A DNA stretch of 64,000 nucleotides from Candidatus Zhuqueibacterota bacterium. GTDB taxonomy: Bacteria > Zhuqueibacterota > Zhuqueibacteria > Residuimicrobiales > Krinioviventaceae. Shown in pieces: positions 11,201 through 19,709 of the stretch (position 1 is the stretch's first letter; each line of letters opens with the position of its first letter). The position numbers were made by a program, and so were the translations under genes. The stretch is taken from contig JAFGKD010000089.1 in assembly GCA_016928775.1 (NCBI GenBank), forward strand, positions 1 through 64,000. Direction: 5' to 3'. The notes beneath the pieces are model-generated. The model had not been told where the DNA came from, searched no databases, and saw only the letters and a list, made by a program, of their open reading frames with translations.

Positions 11201-11564
11201 TACGCATTACTATTATGCTCAGGGAAAACAGATTAGAGCCTTTAAAATTGTAGTGACTAGTGTGGAGAGCGGCATCGATGATCAAACTGCTGAAAAACCG
11301 GCTCATTATGAATTGATGCAGAATTTCCCCAATCCGTTTAATCCATCAACAACGATTCGTTTTGCGCTGCCCAGCGCAGAGCACGTGACTATCGAGGTCT
11401 ATAATATTTTGGGAGAAAAAATTGCTGTACTTGCTGATGAACAGAAAGCAATTGGATATCATGCGGTCACATTCGATGCCAATGATATTGTCGGAGGATT
11501 ATATCTCTATAAAATCAAAGCTGGCAACTTTGTGGATATTCGCAAAATGTTGGTGATCAAATAA
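8256..11564 (+). CDS. Secreted right-handed beta-helix-like protein with C-terminal sorting-type domain
   Basis: Repeated helix-coil pattern (VIRYNTYGVEAS, ILLKNDVAASL, NCVVSQNHNGGIYY, NLFEGNWTDGVIL); ends NFPNPFNPSTTIRFALP...YLYKIKAGNFVDIRKMLVIK; GGAGG RBS before 8256. Confidence 0.8.
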   Translation: MKNQNLRSLIKMILILLCAISFHIQATTIQGHIGPDNRIWGPPGSDPGWVQVIGDPFIEVEDDVTVPADVDLFILAGTVIKVSAGKSITVTGGIIAPHGVEGDTIRFTSNYSVAGSWAGFRFLASPREKRLRTCVIEYAQTGIKCSEVEQALMSLTNSVIRYNTYGVEASQGGGKFFNSSIMNNDMGLRIGYNGRCVCDNAILLKNDVAASLAGGANGGNARLEGYSTTFIENNWAIETSVNGYGGGSATIILENCVVSQNHNGGIYYTAQGHLSNQTRLSGYMTDCQITNNNGPGLEIYSAQGAFDYRIEKCEFTLNRGFAIKLDGRDRFILTSNLFEGNWTDGVILAPHCTCANLGDLTNEDNSDDGFNSFKNNLGYAVKNLSESTVYAQGNWWGAIDSAVIDTRIYDDEEDFIGQVIYEPFRIDSVQAAEWTMQIHAKTDNAIDTDNYAGADPNATDGFDALYDVPNPPPPPENFINLFFSHPEWDYPLSDIFTRDIRSTENLVHRAKTWDFCIETDQIGQQVQLQFYDVDIPVNYGMRLINLDNDHIINLRSRQSLHFAANGVNHFQLAIGDSIAPVVSLLSPNGGENLSAGQHININWTTSDSSGLLKFILYYTPDDGANYLPIVELPGDRTNYDWVVPSISTTKALIKIAAIDSMFHTADDVNNKVFSISATSHIFNPGWTLMSIPFVPFDNSVHAVFDPFVRDHYYLFNYELEKGYQTSTTVLNGQGYWLATSDTIKLDVLGTFVSDSSHVPLQSGWNLVGHPLNEQMQKAALRVTHNGSTTDFNTAVMRGWLTNDMFAYSNDSLSYVNADTLYPWDGYWTYALVTPLELTFSTPTARQTSLTRLSSLSEKSNENNWDVTLSVRAGGYADLISSLGIRTAATDGFDPLYDNPEPPLLPDNKGIQLYFRHDDWQVSAAKYNSDVRHPLNPDEQKEWLFEIYAPGAVFLSWNPITIAGHTFSLYDMDADQTIDMHSITHYYYAQGKQIRAFKIVVTSVESGIDDQTAEKPAHYELMQNFPNPFNPSTTIRFALPSAEHVTIEVYNILGEKIAVLADEQKAIGYHAVTFDANDIVGGLYLYKIKAGNFVDIRKMLVIK

Positions 11565-11574
11565 GGAGGCCATC

Positions 11575-13785
11575 ATGCACATTCCAAAAAACAACTCGTG
11601 CTCAAGAAGCCCAAAATTCATCTGGCGAAAAAAATTAGGTGCGCTATGCCTGTTCATTCTGTTAGGTGGAGTGAACAGCGTATCGTTCGCCCAAATTGAA
11701 AGTTTTATTACCGCACATGATGGTGTTGAAGGAGATCAGTTTGGACACGAGGTCGCCATTTGCGGCGATTATCTGGTATCCGGCGCTCCTTACAATGACA
11801 ATGAGAACGGGGTTGATGCAGGCGCAGCATACATCTATAAATATGAAAACAGCCAGTGGATTCTGCAAACCAAACTTTTAGCCAGTGATGGCTCGGAAGA
11901 TGAATTGTTTGGTTACAGTGTGGACATCGACGGAGACTATCTGATCGTAGGATGTCCCTGGGATGACGACGCTGGCGAGAAATCCGGAGCAGCATACATC
12001 TACAAACTGGAAGAAGGCGCATGGATTGAGCACGCCAAGCTGCGGGCGGCTGATGCATCCGAAGATGATCGCTTTGGCATTGGCGTACAAATTTATGCAG
12101 AGACAGTGGCTGTTGGCGCTTTTTTTGACGACGTCGTTGACAATCGATCGGGATCAGCCTATATTTTTGTCCGTGAAGAGTCAACCTGGCTCCAGCAAGC
12201 CAAACTAACTCCCAGTGATGGTGCAGCTGATGACTGGTTTGGCGTGGTGCTGTCTTTGCACAACAATGATGTTGCAGTGGTCTCCCGGCGCCATGACGAA
12301 TTGGGGAGCAACTCCGGTGCGGTCTATGTATACAATCGCTCTGGTAGTGGCTGGAGTGAGCAAGCAAAAATAACCGCCTACGATGGCGAAGCGGGTGACG
12401 AATTCGGTACGCCATGTATTTTTGGCAATACACTTGTCATTGGATCATATCTGGATGACGATAAAGGTCGAAATGCCGGCGCAATATATTATTACCAGCG
12501 GGAAGGTGGCGTGTGGAATCTTATCTATAAATACACAGCGAGCGATGGCAACAGCGATGATTATTTCGGCAGCAACATCGATCTGACAGCAACACATCTT
12601 GTTGTCAGTGCCTATCGGGATGATCTCAGCGGTGAAAACAGCGGTTCTGTTTATCTTTACGAGCGCGAAGGATACAGTTATCAAGAGCTGGGCAAAATCA
12701 CCGCTTCAAATGCCGCAAATGGCGACTATTTTGGCTTAAAAGTGTCGATGGACGGGAATTTGATCGCTATTGGGGCCAGAAACCAGGATGACAATGGCGA
12801 TAATGCCGGCGCAGCATATGTTTTCAATCTGCAGGAAAATCCGCACATTCTGTCCGTCAAAGATGTTCTGCACGATCAAGGCGGCTATGTCGAGATCAAA
12901 TGGAGCGCCTCATTCTATGATTTTGGACGTAACTTGTCTTATTACAGCATTTGGCGCTCACTGGAAGATCCCTCCCTCCTGCTGTCAAATACGGCAAATA
13001 TGCAATGGCACACCCTGCACAAGGGTGAGAGTCAAACCTGGGGCTGGATTGCGAACGTCCCCGGCCACCGGCATGAAGAGTATGTCTATGCTGCACCAAC
13101 ATCATGTGATTCAATGGCTGGCACGGATGGTATGCATTACTTTATGGTTTCTGCGCATCAAAAGAATGAAGATATTTTCTTTGATTCAAATATTGCTGCT
13201 GGCTACAGCGTGGATAATTTGGCGCCTCCACCGCCCACCGGATTGATAGCTGCGACACAGGGCAATCAAGTGATGCTGAAATGGGATATCTCTCCCGTGA
13301 CAGATTTTTCACATTTCCTGCTTTATCGGAACCAGGTCGAGCTGATTTCAGTCATTGAGAATTCTTTTGTCGACGCCAATACCCAGGAAAACCAGACCTA
13401 TAATTATCAGCTCCGGGCGGTGGATGTGCATGGTAATGCCAGCGACTTGAGCGCCCAAGTTACCGTCACGACAGCAGATGTCGCGCAAAATAAATCAAGC
13501 CAACCGAAAACCTATCAGTTGTTTCAGAATCATCCCAATCCGTTCAATCCTGAAACGGTCATTCAGTTTAGCGTGCCAAAAGCAAGTCGTGTGCTGCTAA
13601 AAATTTACAACATGCGCGGACAGGAGATCAAAACTCTGATCGACGCCGAGTATCCTGGAGGCAGCCATCAGGCGAACTGGGATGGTACGGATAATTTTGG
13701 TCATTCAATGGCAAATGGAATTTATATCTATGTATTTCAAGCGGGTGACTTTGCAGCACGACAGAAAATGAGCCTCGTCAAATAA
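11575..13785 (+). CDS. FG-GAP-like beta-propeller protein with fibronectin-like and sorting-type C-terminal domains
   Basis: ~7 repeats of 'DGxxGDxFGxxVxxxGDxLVVGAxxDDxxGxxAGAAYIYxxExxxW'; ends NHPNPFNPETVIQFSVP... Confidence 0.85.
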   Translation: MHIPKNNSCSRSPKFIWRKKLGALCLFILLGGVNSVSFAQIESFITAHDGVEGDQFGHEVAICGDYLVSGAPYNDNENGVDAGAAYIYKYENSQWILQTKLLASDGSEDELFGYSVDIDGDYLIVGCPWDDDAGEKSGAAYIYKLEEGAWIEHAKLRAADASEDDRFGIGVQIYAETVAVGAFFDDVVDNRSGSAYIFVREESTWLQQAKLTPSDGAADDWFGVVLSLHNNDVAVVSRRHDELGSNSGAVYVYNRSGSGWSEQAKITAYDGEAGDEFGTPCIFGNTLVIGSYLDDDKGRNAGAIYYYQREGGVWNLIYKYTASDGNSDDYFGSNIDLTATHLVVSAYRDDLSGENSGSVYLYEREGYSYQELGKITASNAANGDYFGLKVSMDGNLIAIGARNQDDNGDNAGAAYVFNLQENPHILSVKDVLHDQGGYVEIKWSASFYDFGRNLSYYSIWRSLEDPSLLLSNTANMQWHTLHKGESQTWGWIANVPGHRHEEYVYAAPTSCDSMAGTDGMHYFMVSAHQKNEDIFFDSNIAAGYSVDNLAPPPPTGLIAATQGNQVMLKWDISPVTDFSHFLLYRNQVELISVIENSFVDANTQENQTYNYQLRAVDVHGNASDLSAQVTVTTADVAQNKSSQPKTYQLFQNHPNPFNPETVIQFSVPKASRVLLKIYNMRGQEIKTLIDAEYPGGSHQANWDGTDNFGHSMANGIYIYVFQAGDFAARQKMSLVK

Positions 13786-13852
13786 GTCCACTCCCGCTAT
13801 TTTGTAGACAGCACTATAGTCGAACATAAAACAACTTTATGGAGAGTTTGCT

Positions 13853-16279
13853 ATGAGCAAATTAGCGAGACTCAAACTGCTTTTCATTTTTCAATTGCTG
13901 TTCTTGTCATACGGATTAAGTCAGGGAGTACCTTATTACGGGCCTGATGATCCAGCCGGTGATCCGACGGCAGTGCGCATAGGCGTGCTGGATGCCAACA
14001 ATCTGACGCTTCATCTGACAAATACGACAGAACTGGCGTACTGGCCTGATGGAAATCCTTCACTCTGGAATGACGGAAGCAATGCGATCAAAATGCTGAA
14101 CGGTATGGCGCTGCTGGTAGCCGCACGTGTATACGTCGAGAATGACAGTATTCCGGTCACGGATCCGTGGATCATCGAAATGCGGCGTCCGGCTCTTGAC
14201 TCTTTATTCTACTGCCAAACATATTATCGAGTAGGAATGGACATGGACCCGGATAACCATGTCCCCTGGGGATTTTTGCCGGTATTTGGTTATTTTAATG
14301 AAGAATGTGATTATTTCGCCATGAGCACCCGTCCCGAGTCCTGGCCAGTGGATGGTTGGCCGGCCCACCGCTACGAGAAAAAGTGGCCCGGCGTCTGGAA
14401 TGGTCGCTTTGGCCTGGATGTCCATAAAGCTGATGTGGAAACTTTTTTTGTCGCGAATGATGCTCAGGATCAAGAATATCTGGGACCGGAAAATCGGGTC
14501 CGATACCACCCCCGGCCCGGGATTAAAATAGGCGATATTTCACCCAGGGATGTTGCCAACAAGGGGAAACCATGGGGAGGATTGGGACTTCGAGTGGAAC
14601 ATCGGGGATTTCAATGGACGAATCAGCAAGCCCGAGATATTCTTTTTTCGGAATACACAATTTCAAATATATCCGATTATGATTTGCCTGAAATCATATT
14701 CGGCTTTTGGATGGATAGCCGGATCAGCGGCGATGCCGATGATAATTATTATTTCGATGAATCCGTGGATCTCGTCTATTCCTGGGATGTCGACGGCAGC
14801 GGATTTTCAGGAGGTAATACAGGCACCATGGGGTACGCCTTTTTGGAGAGTCCCGGTTTGTACTATGACGGACTCGATAATGATCATGACGGTGTAATTG
14901 ACGAAAGGCGAGATAATACTGCTCGAGGTCTCATCGGACCTTATGACGGGATTTATGATCTAGAAACTTTTTTGGAGTTTTATGGATTGACCGAAGATCA
15001 ATTAAAGAACCATTGGGATGCCGATGAAGACCAGGATTGGCGAGATGGAAACGACACGAATAATAACGGTATCTATGAATCCATTGAATTTGCCGGGGAT
15101 GATATCGGTCTGGACGGTATCGGTCCGACAGATATCAACTATATAGGTCCAGATTTGGATGGCACAGAATGCAATCATCGACCTGATGTTTACTCTGGGA
15201 TTGGTTCTGAGCCCAATTTTGGTCTTCTCGATGTCGATGAGTCCGATATGCTTGGCATGACAGCTTTTCATGTTTCGCCATATCCCAATTCGACAAATAC
15301 AACGCCATGGTTCCGTGATGATGCCGGAATGTGGGCATTATTGAACGACCAAACGCTCGCAGAGTATTCTGGCCATATTTCAGATATTGTCCTCACTTTT
15401 GCATCCGGTGCCTTTCCGCTCTATCGCGGCTGGAGCGAACGTATTTCTGTTGCGCAATTACATTCGCACGAAGATTTGGCTGGCACGAATTACCCGGATC
15501 ATGCTGTTCCGGTTTTGTTTCAACTCAAAAAGACAGCCCAGAAAATCTATCAAAACGATTACCAATTTGATGAATCGCCACAATATGTCGAAGAAATTGT
15601 CGTCCATCCGGGTGACACCAACAATGATGGCCTTGTCGATAAATTCGATATCCTGCCGATTGGCTATTATTTTGAACGTATTACACAAGCACGTGATTCA
15701 ACATCCATTGTTTGGGCGGCTCATACAGTCAAAGCCAAACAGGATTTTTTGGTCTTTCCCGCCGGGCAATATGCCGATACAAATGGCGATGGTATCATCA
15801 ATATCAAAGATGTCCTTGCTGTTGCTGTGAACTGGGGCAATAAACATGCTAACGCACATCCAACCAGCGGGCGAAATCTTTTCGACAAAAAGCAGATGCA
15901 AAACCACAAGGAAGCGTTTGTAGCCATCTACAATTCACTTGAAGGCAATAGCCCGGCCGTCAGGGAAATGCGCGACATGCTCAAAGAGATATTTTCAGAC
16001 ATCCCTGTACCTTCTGAATACGTACTGGAACAAAATTATCCGAATCCTTTCAATCCAACAACAACCATTGAATTCAGTCTGCCAAGACATCACACTGTCT
16101 CGCTAAAAATATATAACACGTTAGGCCAGCTTGTGCACACTCTTGCAGAAAATGAACCTTATGAAGCGGGAGTCCATTTATTATACATCCGCACTGACAA
16201 TTTAAGCAGCGGTGTTTATTTTTACCGCATTACAGCGGGTGACTGGAGTTGCTCGCGCAAAATGATGATCACAAAATAA
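13853..16279 (+). CDS. Large secreted protein with dockerin-like EF-hand pair and sorting-type C-terminus
   Basis: GDTNNDGLVDKFDILPIGYYF ... ADTNGDGIINIKDVLAVAVNWGNK is a duplicated dockerin type-I-like calcium-binding pattern (approx. 15604-15845); ends NYPNPFNPTTTIEFSLP... Confidence 0.8.
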   Translation: MSKLARLKLLFIFQLLFLSYGLSQGVPYYGPDDPAGDPTAVRIGVLDANNLTLHLTNTTELAYWPDGNPSLWNDGSNAIKMLNGMALLVAARVYVENDSIPVTDPWIIEMRRPALDSLFYCQTYYRVGMDMDPDNHVPWGFLPVFGYFNEECDYFAMSTRPESWPVDGWPAHRYEKKWPGVWNGRFGLDVHKADVETFFVANDAQDQEYLGPENRVRYHPRPGIKIGDISPRDVANKGKPWGGLGLRVEHRGFQWTNQQARDILFSEYTISNISDYDLPEIIFGFWMDSRISGDADDNYYFDESVDLVYSWDVDGSGFSGGNTGTMGYAFLESPGLYYDGLDNDHDGVIDERRDNTARGLIGPYDGIYDLETFLEFYGLTEDQLKNHWDADEDQDWRDGNDTNNNGIYESIEFAGDDIGLDGIGPTDINYIGPDLDGTECNHRPDVYSGIGSEPNFGLLDVDESDMLGMTAFHVSPYPNSTNTTPWFRDDAGMWALLNDQTLAEYSGHISDIVLTFASGAFPLYRGWSERISVAQLHSHEDLAGTNYPDHAVPVLFQLKKTAQKIYQNDYQFDESPQYVEEIVVHPGDTNNDGLVDKFDILPIGYYFERITQARDSTSIVWAAHTVKAKQDFLVFPAGQYADTNGDGIINIKDVLAVAVNWGNKHANAHPTSGRNLFDKKQMQNHKEAFVAIYNSLEGNSPAVREMRDMLKEIFSDIPVPSEYVLEQNYPNPFNPTTTIEFSLPRHHTVSLKIYNTLGQLVHTLAENEPYEAGVHLLYIRTDNLSSGVYFYRITAGDWSCSRKMMITK

Positions 16280-16292
16280 GACGGAGAAGTGT

Positions 16293-16832
16293 ATGCGATT
16301 CTATATCTTTCTTGGCTTGATCTTAATCGTTTGTATGGTCTGCAGCAAAAAGCCAACTGAACCGGAAAAAATAGAGGATCCCGAGAGTGAGCCGGAGAAT
16401 AAACCTTTTGCCATTTTTTTCTCTCCCGACAGTGCTGTTATCAGCCCGGGAGACAGCATCAATCTGAGCCTGGAAATCGCTAATCTGCAGGATTCCATCT
16501 TTGCTATGAGCTTTAAACTCGACTATGACGCTGTCGACGAGTACCATATTCTAACAATCATTACCTATGGCAGCTCGGACTTTGATCAGGGTGATTTTTT
16601 TGGTAACGAGCCTTTAATTTTCCTGGAGAAGGGCTATGTCTTTCTCTCGCTCATACAAGGTCAACCACTCGTGTCAGGCTCCGGGACTTTGGGCGAATTT
16701 ACCTTTCACGCCCGTTCGCCAGGTTTGACGCTCGTATCACTCTCGGAACTATGTTTTTACAATGCATCGGGTGATGAAATCTCGGTGGAAACGCCGGACC
16801 TTTCGAGCTCTTTTATTACAATTGAACCGTAA
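16293..16832 (+). CDS. Cohesin-like lipoprotein
   Basis: Lipobox-like LILIVCMVCSKK; SPDSAVISPGDSINLSLEIANLQDSIFAMSFKLDYDAV ... SGSGTLGEFTFHARSPGLTLVSLSELCFYNASGDEI resembles the cohesin consensus. Confidence 0.7.
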   Translation: MRFYIFLGLILIVCMVCSKKPTEPEKIEDPESEPENKPFAIFFSPDSAVISPGDSINLSLEIANLQDSIFAMSFKLDYDAVDEYHILTIITYGSSDFDQGDFFGNEPLIFLEKGYVFLSLIQGQPLVSGSGTLGEFTFHARSPGLTLVSLSELCFYNASGDEISVETPDLSSSFITIEP

Positions 16833-16853
16833 CCTTAAAAAGCCGAGGTGAAC

Positions 16854-18560
16854 ATGCTACACTTTCAGCCGCAAATAAAATTCTGGTGTGTGCCGATTTT
16901 CTTTACCCTTCTAATTGCATCAGTGTCACCATCACAGGTCAACGAAAGCATAGACCGTGGCGTCGTCGCCCTGACTCTGGAAGAAGGAAAAGTGTATGTT
17001 GGCTGGCGATTGTTAAAAGAGGATCCGCACGATGTGGCGTTTAATGTGTACAGAAAGGACATTGGCCTGACGGATTTTACAAAAATCAATCGTGAACCCA
17101 TCACCATGTCGACGAATTATATTGACCGCACGGCAACGCCTGGACATGGGTTCCTGTACAAAATTACAGCCATTGTGAACAAAACAGAACAAGAATCACC
17201 CGGTGAGGCTTATGTCTTTACGCTGACCGGAAATCAGCCCTGGTACGCTCTTAAACTGGCGGATGATATTACATTAAAAAGAGTCGGCATTGGAGATCTC
17301 GATGGTGACGGCGCATACGATTACGTCCTTCAGCATCCGGATTTTAATGTCGATCCCTACTATCGTCCGGGTTACTGGAAACGTAGCCCCGAATCCTACA
17401 AGCTCGATGCCTACACATCAAAGGGCAAATTTCTCTGGCGGCACGACATGGGCTGGGCAATCGAAACGGGCACCTGGTATTCTCCCTATATGGTTTTTGA
17501 TATTGACCAGGATGGCCTCGCCGAAGTCTATGCCAAAGCAGGTGAAGGTGATCCTCGCGAGCTGGACGGGCATGTTCTGCAAGGACCAGAATATCTGATC
17601 AAACTGGATGGACAATCCGGCGAAATATTAGCCAAAAGGGAGTGGATCTCCCGCGACGGTTATGAATCTTATAACTACTGGAGTCGCAATTTTCTTTCAG
17701 TGGCGTATCTTGATGGACTCAATCCAGCGCTCATCATGCAGCGCGGAACCTATACACTTATTCAAACTGTTGCTCTGAACAAGAATCTCCAGCCAATTTG
17801 GCACTGGGCGAGTCTGGGCGAGTATGAAAATTATAAAGGTCAGGGCATGCACGGCATTTTGACCGGCGACATTGATCTGGACGGCAAAGACGAGCTGGTC
17901 ATTGGCACGGCAGCGCTGGATGATAACGGTATCCCCATGTGGCGTACAGGCCTAGGTCACAACGACGCCGGATACATCGCTGATATTGCTCCGGATCGCC
18001 CGGGTTATGAGATTTTCTACGGCATTGAATCGCGTTCCCCCAAAAACGGCGTCTGCCTGGTAGATGCCAAAACCGGCGACATCATTTGGGGTTATGAGGG
18101 AAAAACCTATCACGTGCACAGCCAGGGTATGATCGGCGATTTGACTGAAGACTATCCAGGCATTGAATGTTATGCCGGAGAAGCCAAAGGTGGCGACAAA
18201 TTCTTTTTATATTCGGCACAAGGTGAAAGGTTGTCCGATCAAAATCTGTGGGGCCTGGCGCCGCGAGCGGTCTGGTGGGATGCGGATGCACAAAAAGAGA
18301 TTTGTTATCAGCATAAAATCCTTGAATATAATGGCGAGGAAAATTTGACCATCGAAGGGAAGGTGCTTATCGTCGCGGACATTATTGGTGACTGGCGTGA
18401 GGAAATTCTCACCAGTCTGCCGGGGGAGCTGCGAATTTACTCGACCAATATTTTAGCGGACTCGAAACGAGTGTGCCTGATGCAAAACCATTTGTATCGT
18501 ATGGCCGTGGCGGATGCCTCGATGGGATATTATAATGCACCGCAGATTGGCTTTAAATGA
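16854..18560 (+). CDS. Rhamnogalacturonan lyase, PL11-like
   Basis: RGVVALTLEEGKVYVGWRLLKEDPHDVAFNVYR, VGIGDLDGDGAYDYVLQHPD, MHGILTGDIDLDGKDELVIG, ending QNHLYRMAVADASMGYYNAPQIGF. Confidence 0.9.
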   Translation: MLHFQPQIKFWCVPIFFTLLIASVSPSQVNESIDRGVVALTLEEGKVYVGWRLLKEDPHDVAFNVYRKDIGLTDFTKINREPITMSTNYIDRTATPGHGFLYKITAIVNKTEQESPGEAYVFTLTGNQPWYALKLADDITLKRVGIGDLDGDGAYDYVLQHPDFNVDPYYRPGYWKRSPESYKLDAYTSKGKFLWRHDMGWAIETGTWYSPYMVFDIDQDGLAEVYAKAGEGDPRELDGHVLQGPEYLIKLDGQSGEILAKREWISRDGYESYNYWSRNFLSVAYLDGLNPALIMQRGTYTLIQTVALNKNLQPIWHWASLGEYENYKGQGMHGILTGDIDLDGKDELVIGTAALDDNGIPMWRTGLGHNDAGYIADIAPDRPGYEIFYGIESRSPKNGVCLVDAKTGDIIWGYEGKTYHVHSQGMIGDLTEDYPGIECYAGEAKGGDKFFLYSAQGERLSDQNLWGLAPRAVWWDADAQKEICYQHKILEYNGEENLTIEGKVLIVADIIGDWREEILTSLPGELRIYSTNILADSKRVCLMQNHLYRMAVADASMGYYNAPQIGFK

Positions 18561-18608
18561 GAAAAACGATGTCGAAAATGACCTGACTCTTGACGATAAG
18601 GACAAAGC

Positions 18609-19328
18609 GTGCAAAAAAAACGATGGGAAACAGCCCAGAATTATGAAAAAGCGTGGTGGGAAAGTCGAACACATCTCGTCGAATTTGATTTTTACCGCGC
18701 CTATGCAAATGAATTGTTGCAACAGACTCGCACCATTTTCACGATTACGCCGGGCACATCGATTTTAGAAATCGGCAGCGGCGCCGGCGGGATAATTACC
18801 TATCTCAATTCCAACGACCGCTGGGCCATCGATCCGCTCGAGGATTTTTATGCGACTGTGCCGGAATTTTGCGAGCAACGCGATCAGAAAGTTACCTATC
18901 AAACAGCCAGGGCAGAAGATTTACCTTTTGCAGACCAGCGATTTGATTTTATCATTTGTGATAATGTGCTGGATCATTGTGATGATATCCAAAAGGTTTT
19001 TTCCGAAATGTCCAGAGTGTTGCGCAACCCGGGTTATGTCTATTTGCGTCTTAATCTCTATACCTCGTGGGGCAAAATCGTCCGGGTTTTTGTTGAAAAA
19101 ATGAAAATTGATCCGGGACATCCGCACACATTCACAAATAAATCAATTCGAACGATTATCAAAAGTGCTTCATTCGAGATAACGACTTTTCAATCCGCCG
19201 GTTTTTTCCGAAACTGGATGAAAGAAATAACCTCGGGAAAAATCAAAGAGATTGTAAAAGCTTTGACCCTGAGCACGCCCAATAAAACAACATTTGTACT
19301 CAAAAGTCGCTCTCCCCATACGAACTAG
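18609..19328 (+). CDS. Class I SAM-dependent methyltransferase
   Basis: ILEIGSGAGGIITYL, AEDLPFADQRFDFIICDNVLDHCDD. Confidence 0.75.
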   Translation: MQKKRWETAQNYEKAWWESRTHLVEFDFYRAYANELLQQTRTIFTITPGTSILEIGSGAGGIITYLNSNDRWAIDPLEDFYATVPEFCEQRDQKVTYQTARAEDLPFADQRFDFIICDNVLDHCDDIQKVFSEMSRVLRNPGYVYLRLNLYTSWGKIVRVFVEKMKIDPGHPHTFTNKSIRTIIKSASFEITTFQSAGFFRNWMKEITSGKIKEIVKALTLSTPNKTTFVLKSRSPHTN

Positions 19329-19369
19329 GAGAGCGATCACCAATGATAGCAGCATGGTTCATCCAAATT

Positions 19370-19625
19370 AACTCAGAAAAGCAGTCCCTATTTGGAGTGC
19401 ATTCTCTTCGTGAATGCACGACGGCAAAGCCGTCAATTTGGGTGAATGATTGCTCTATGAACTCAGAAAAGCAGCGCCTATTTGGAGTTCATTCTCTTCG
19501 TGAATGCACGACGGCGAAACCGTGAATTTGGGTGAATGATTGCTCTATGAACTCAGAAAAGCAATCCCTATTTGGAGTGCATTCTCTTTGTGAATGCACG
19601 ATGGCAAAGCCGTGAATTTGGGTGA
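19370..19625 (+). repeat. Three tandem 90 bp double-palindrome (REP-like) units, third partial
   Basis: Units start at 19370, 19460 and 19550 (exact 90 nt period): aactcagaaaagcagtccctatttggagtgcattctcttcgtgaatgcacgacggcaaagccgtcaatttgggtgaatgattgctctatg. Confidence 0.97.
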
Positions 19626-19709
19626 TCGCACCCATAACAGTTTGCCAAACTCACAGACCAGCGGCCCGCGTGAATTCACACAGAGTAATCATTAAAATTA
19701 CATAAATAC

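Noticed and set aside
11708-12433. 241 aa Arg/His-rich minus ORF
   Set aside because: Shadow ORF of the repeated FG-GAP gene; composition typical of antisense translation.
19343-19525. 60 aa ORF with internal repeat
   Set aside because: Translation of the 90 bp palindromic repeats; the period is a multiple of 3, so the frame stays open by chance.
19370-19625. CRISPR-like array
   Set aside because: Head-to-tail 90 bp units with no unique spacers and no cas genes; better explained as tandem REP-like elements.
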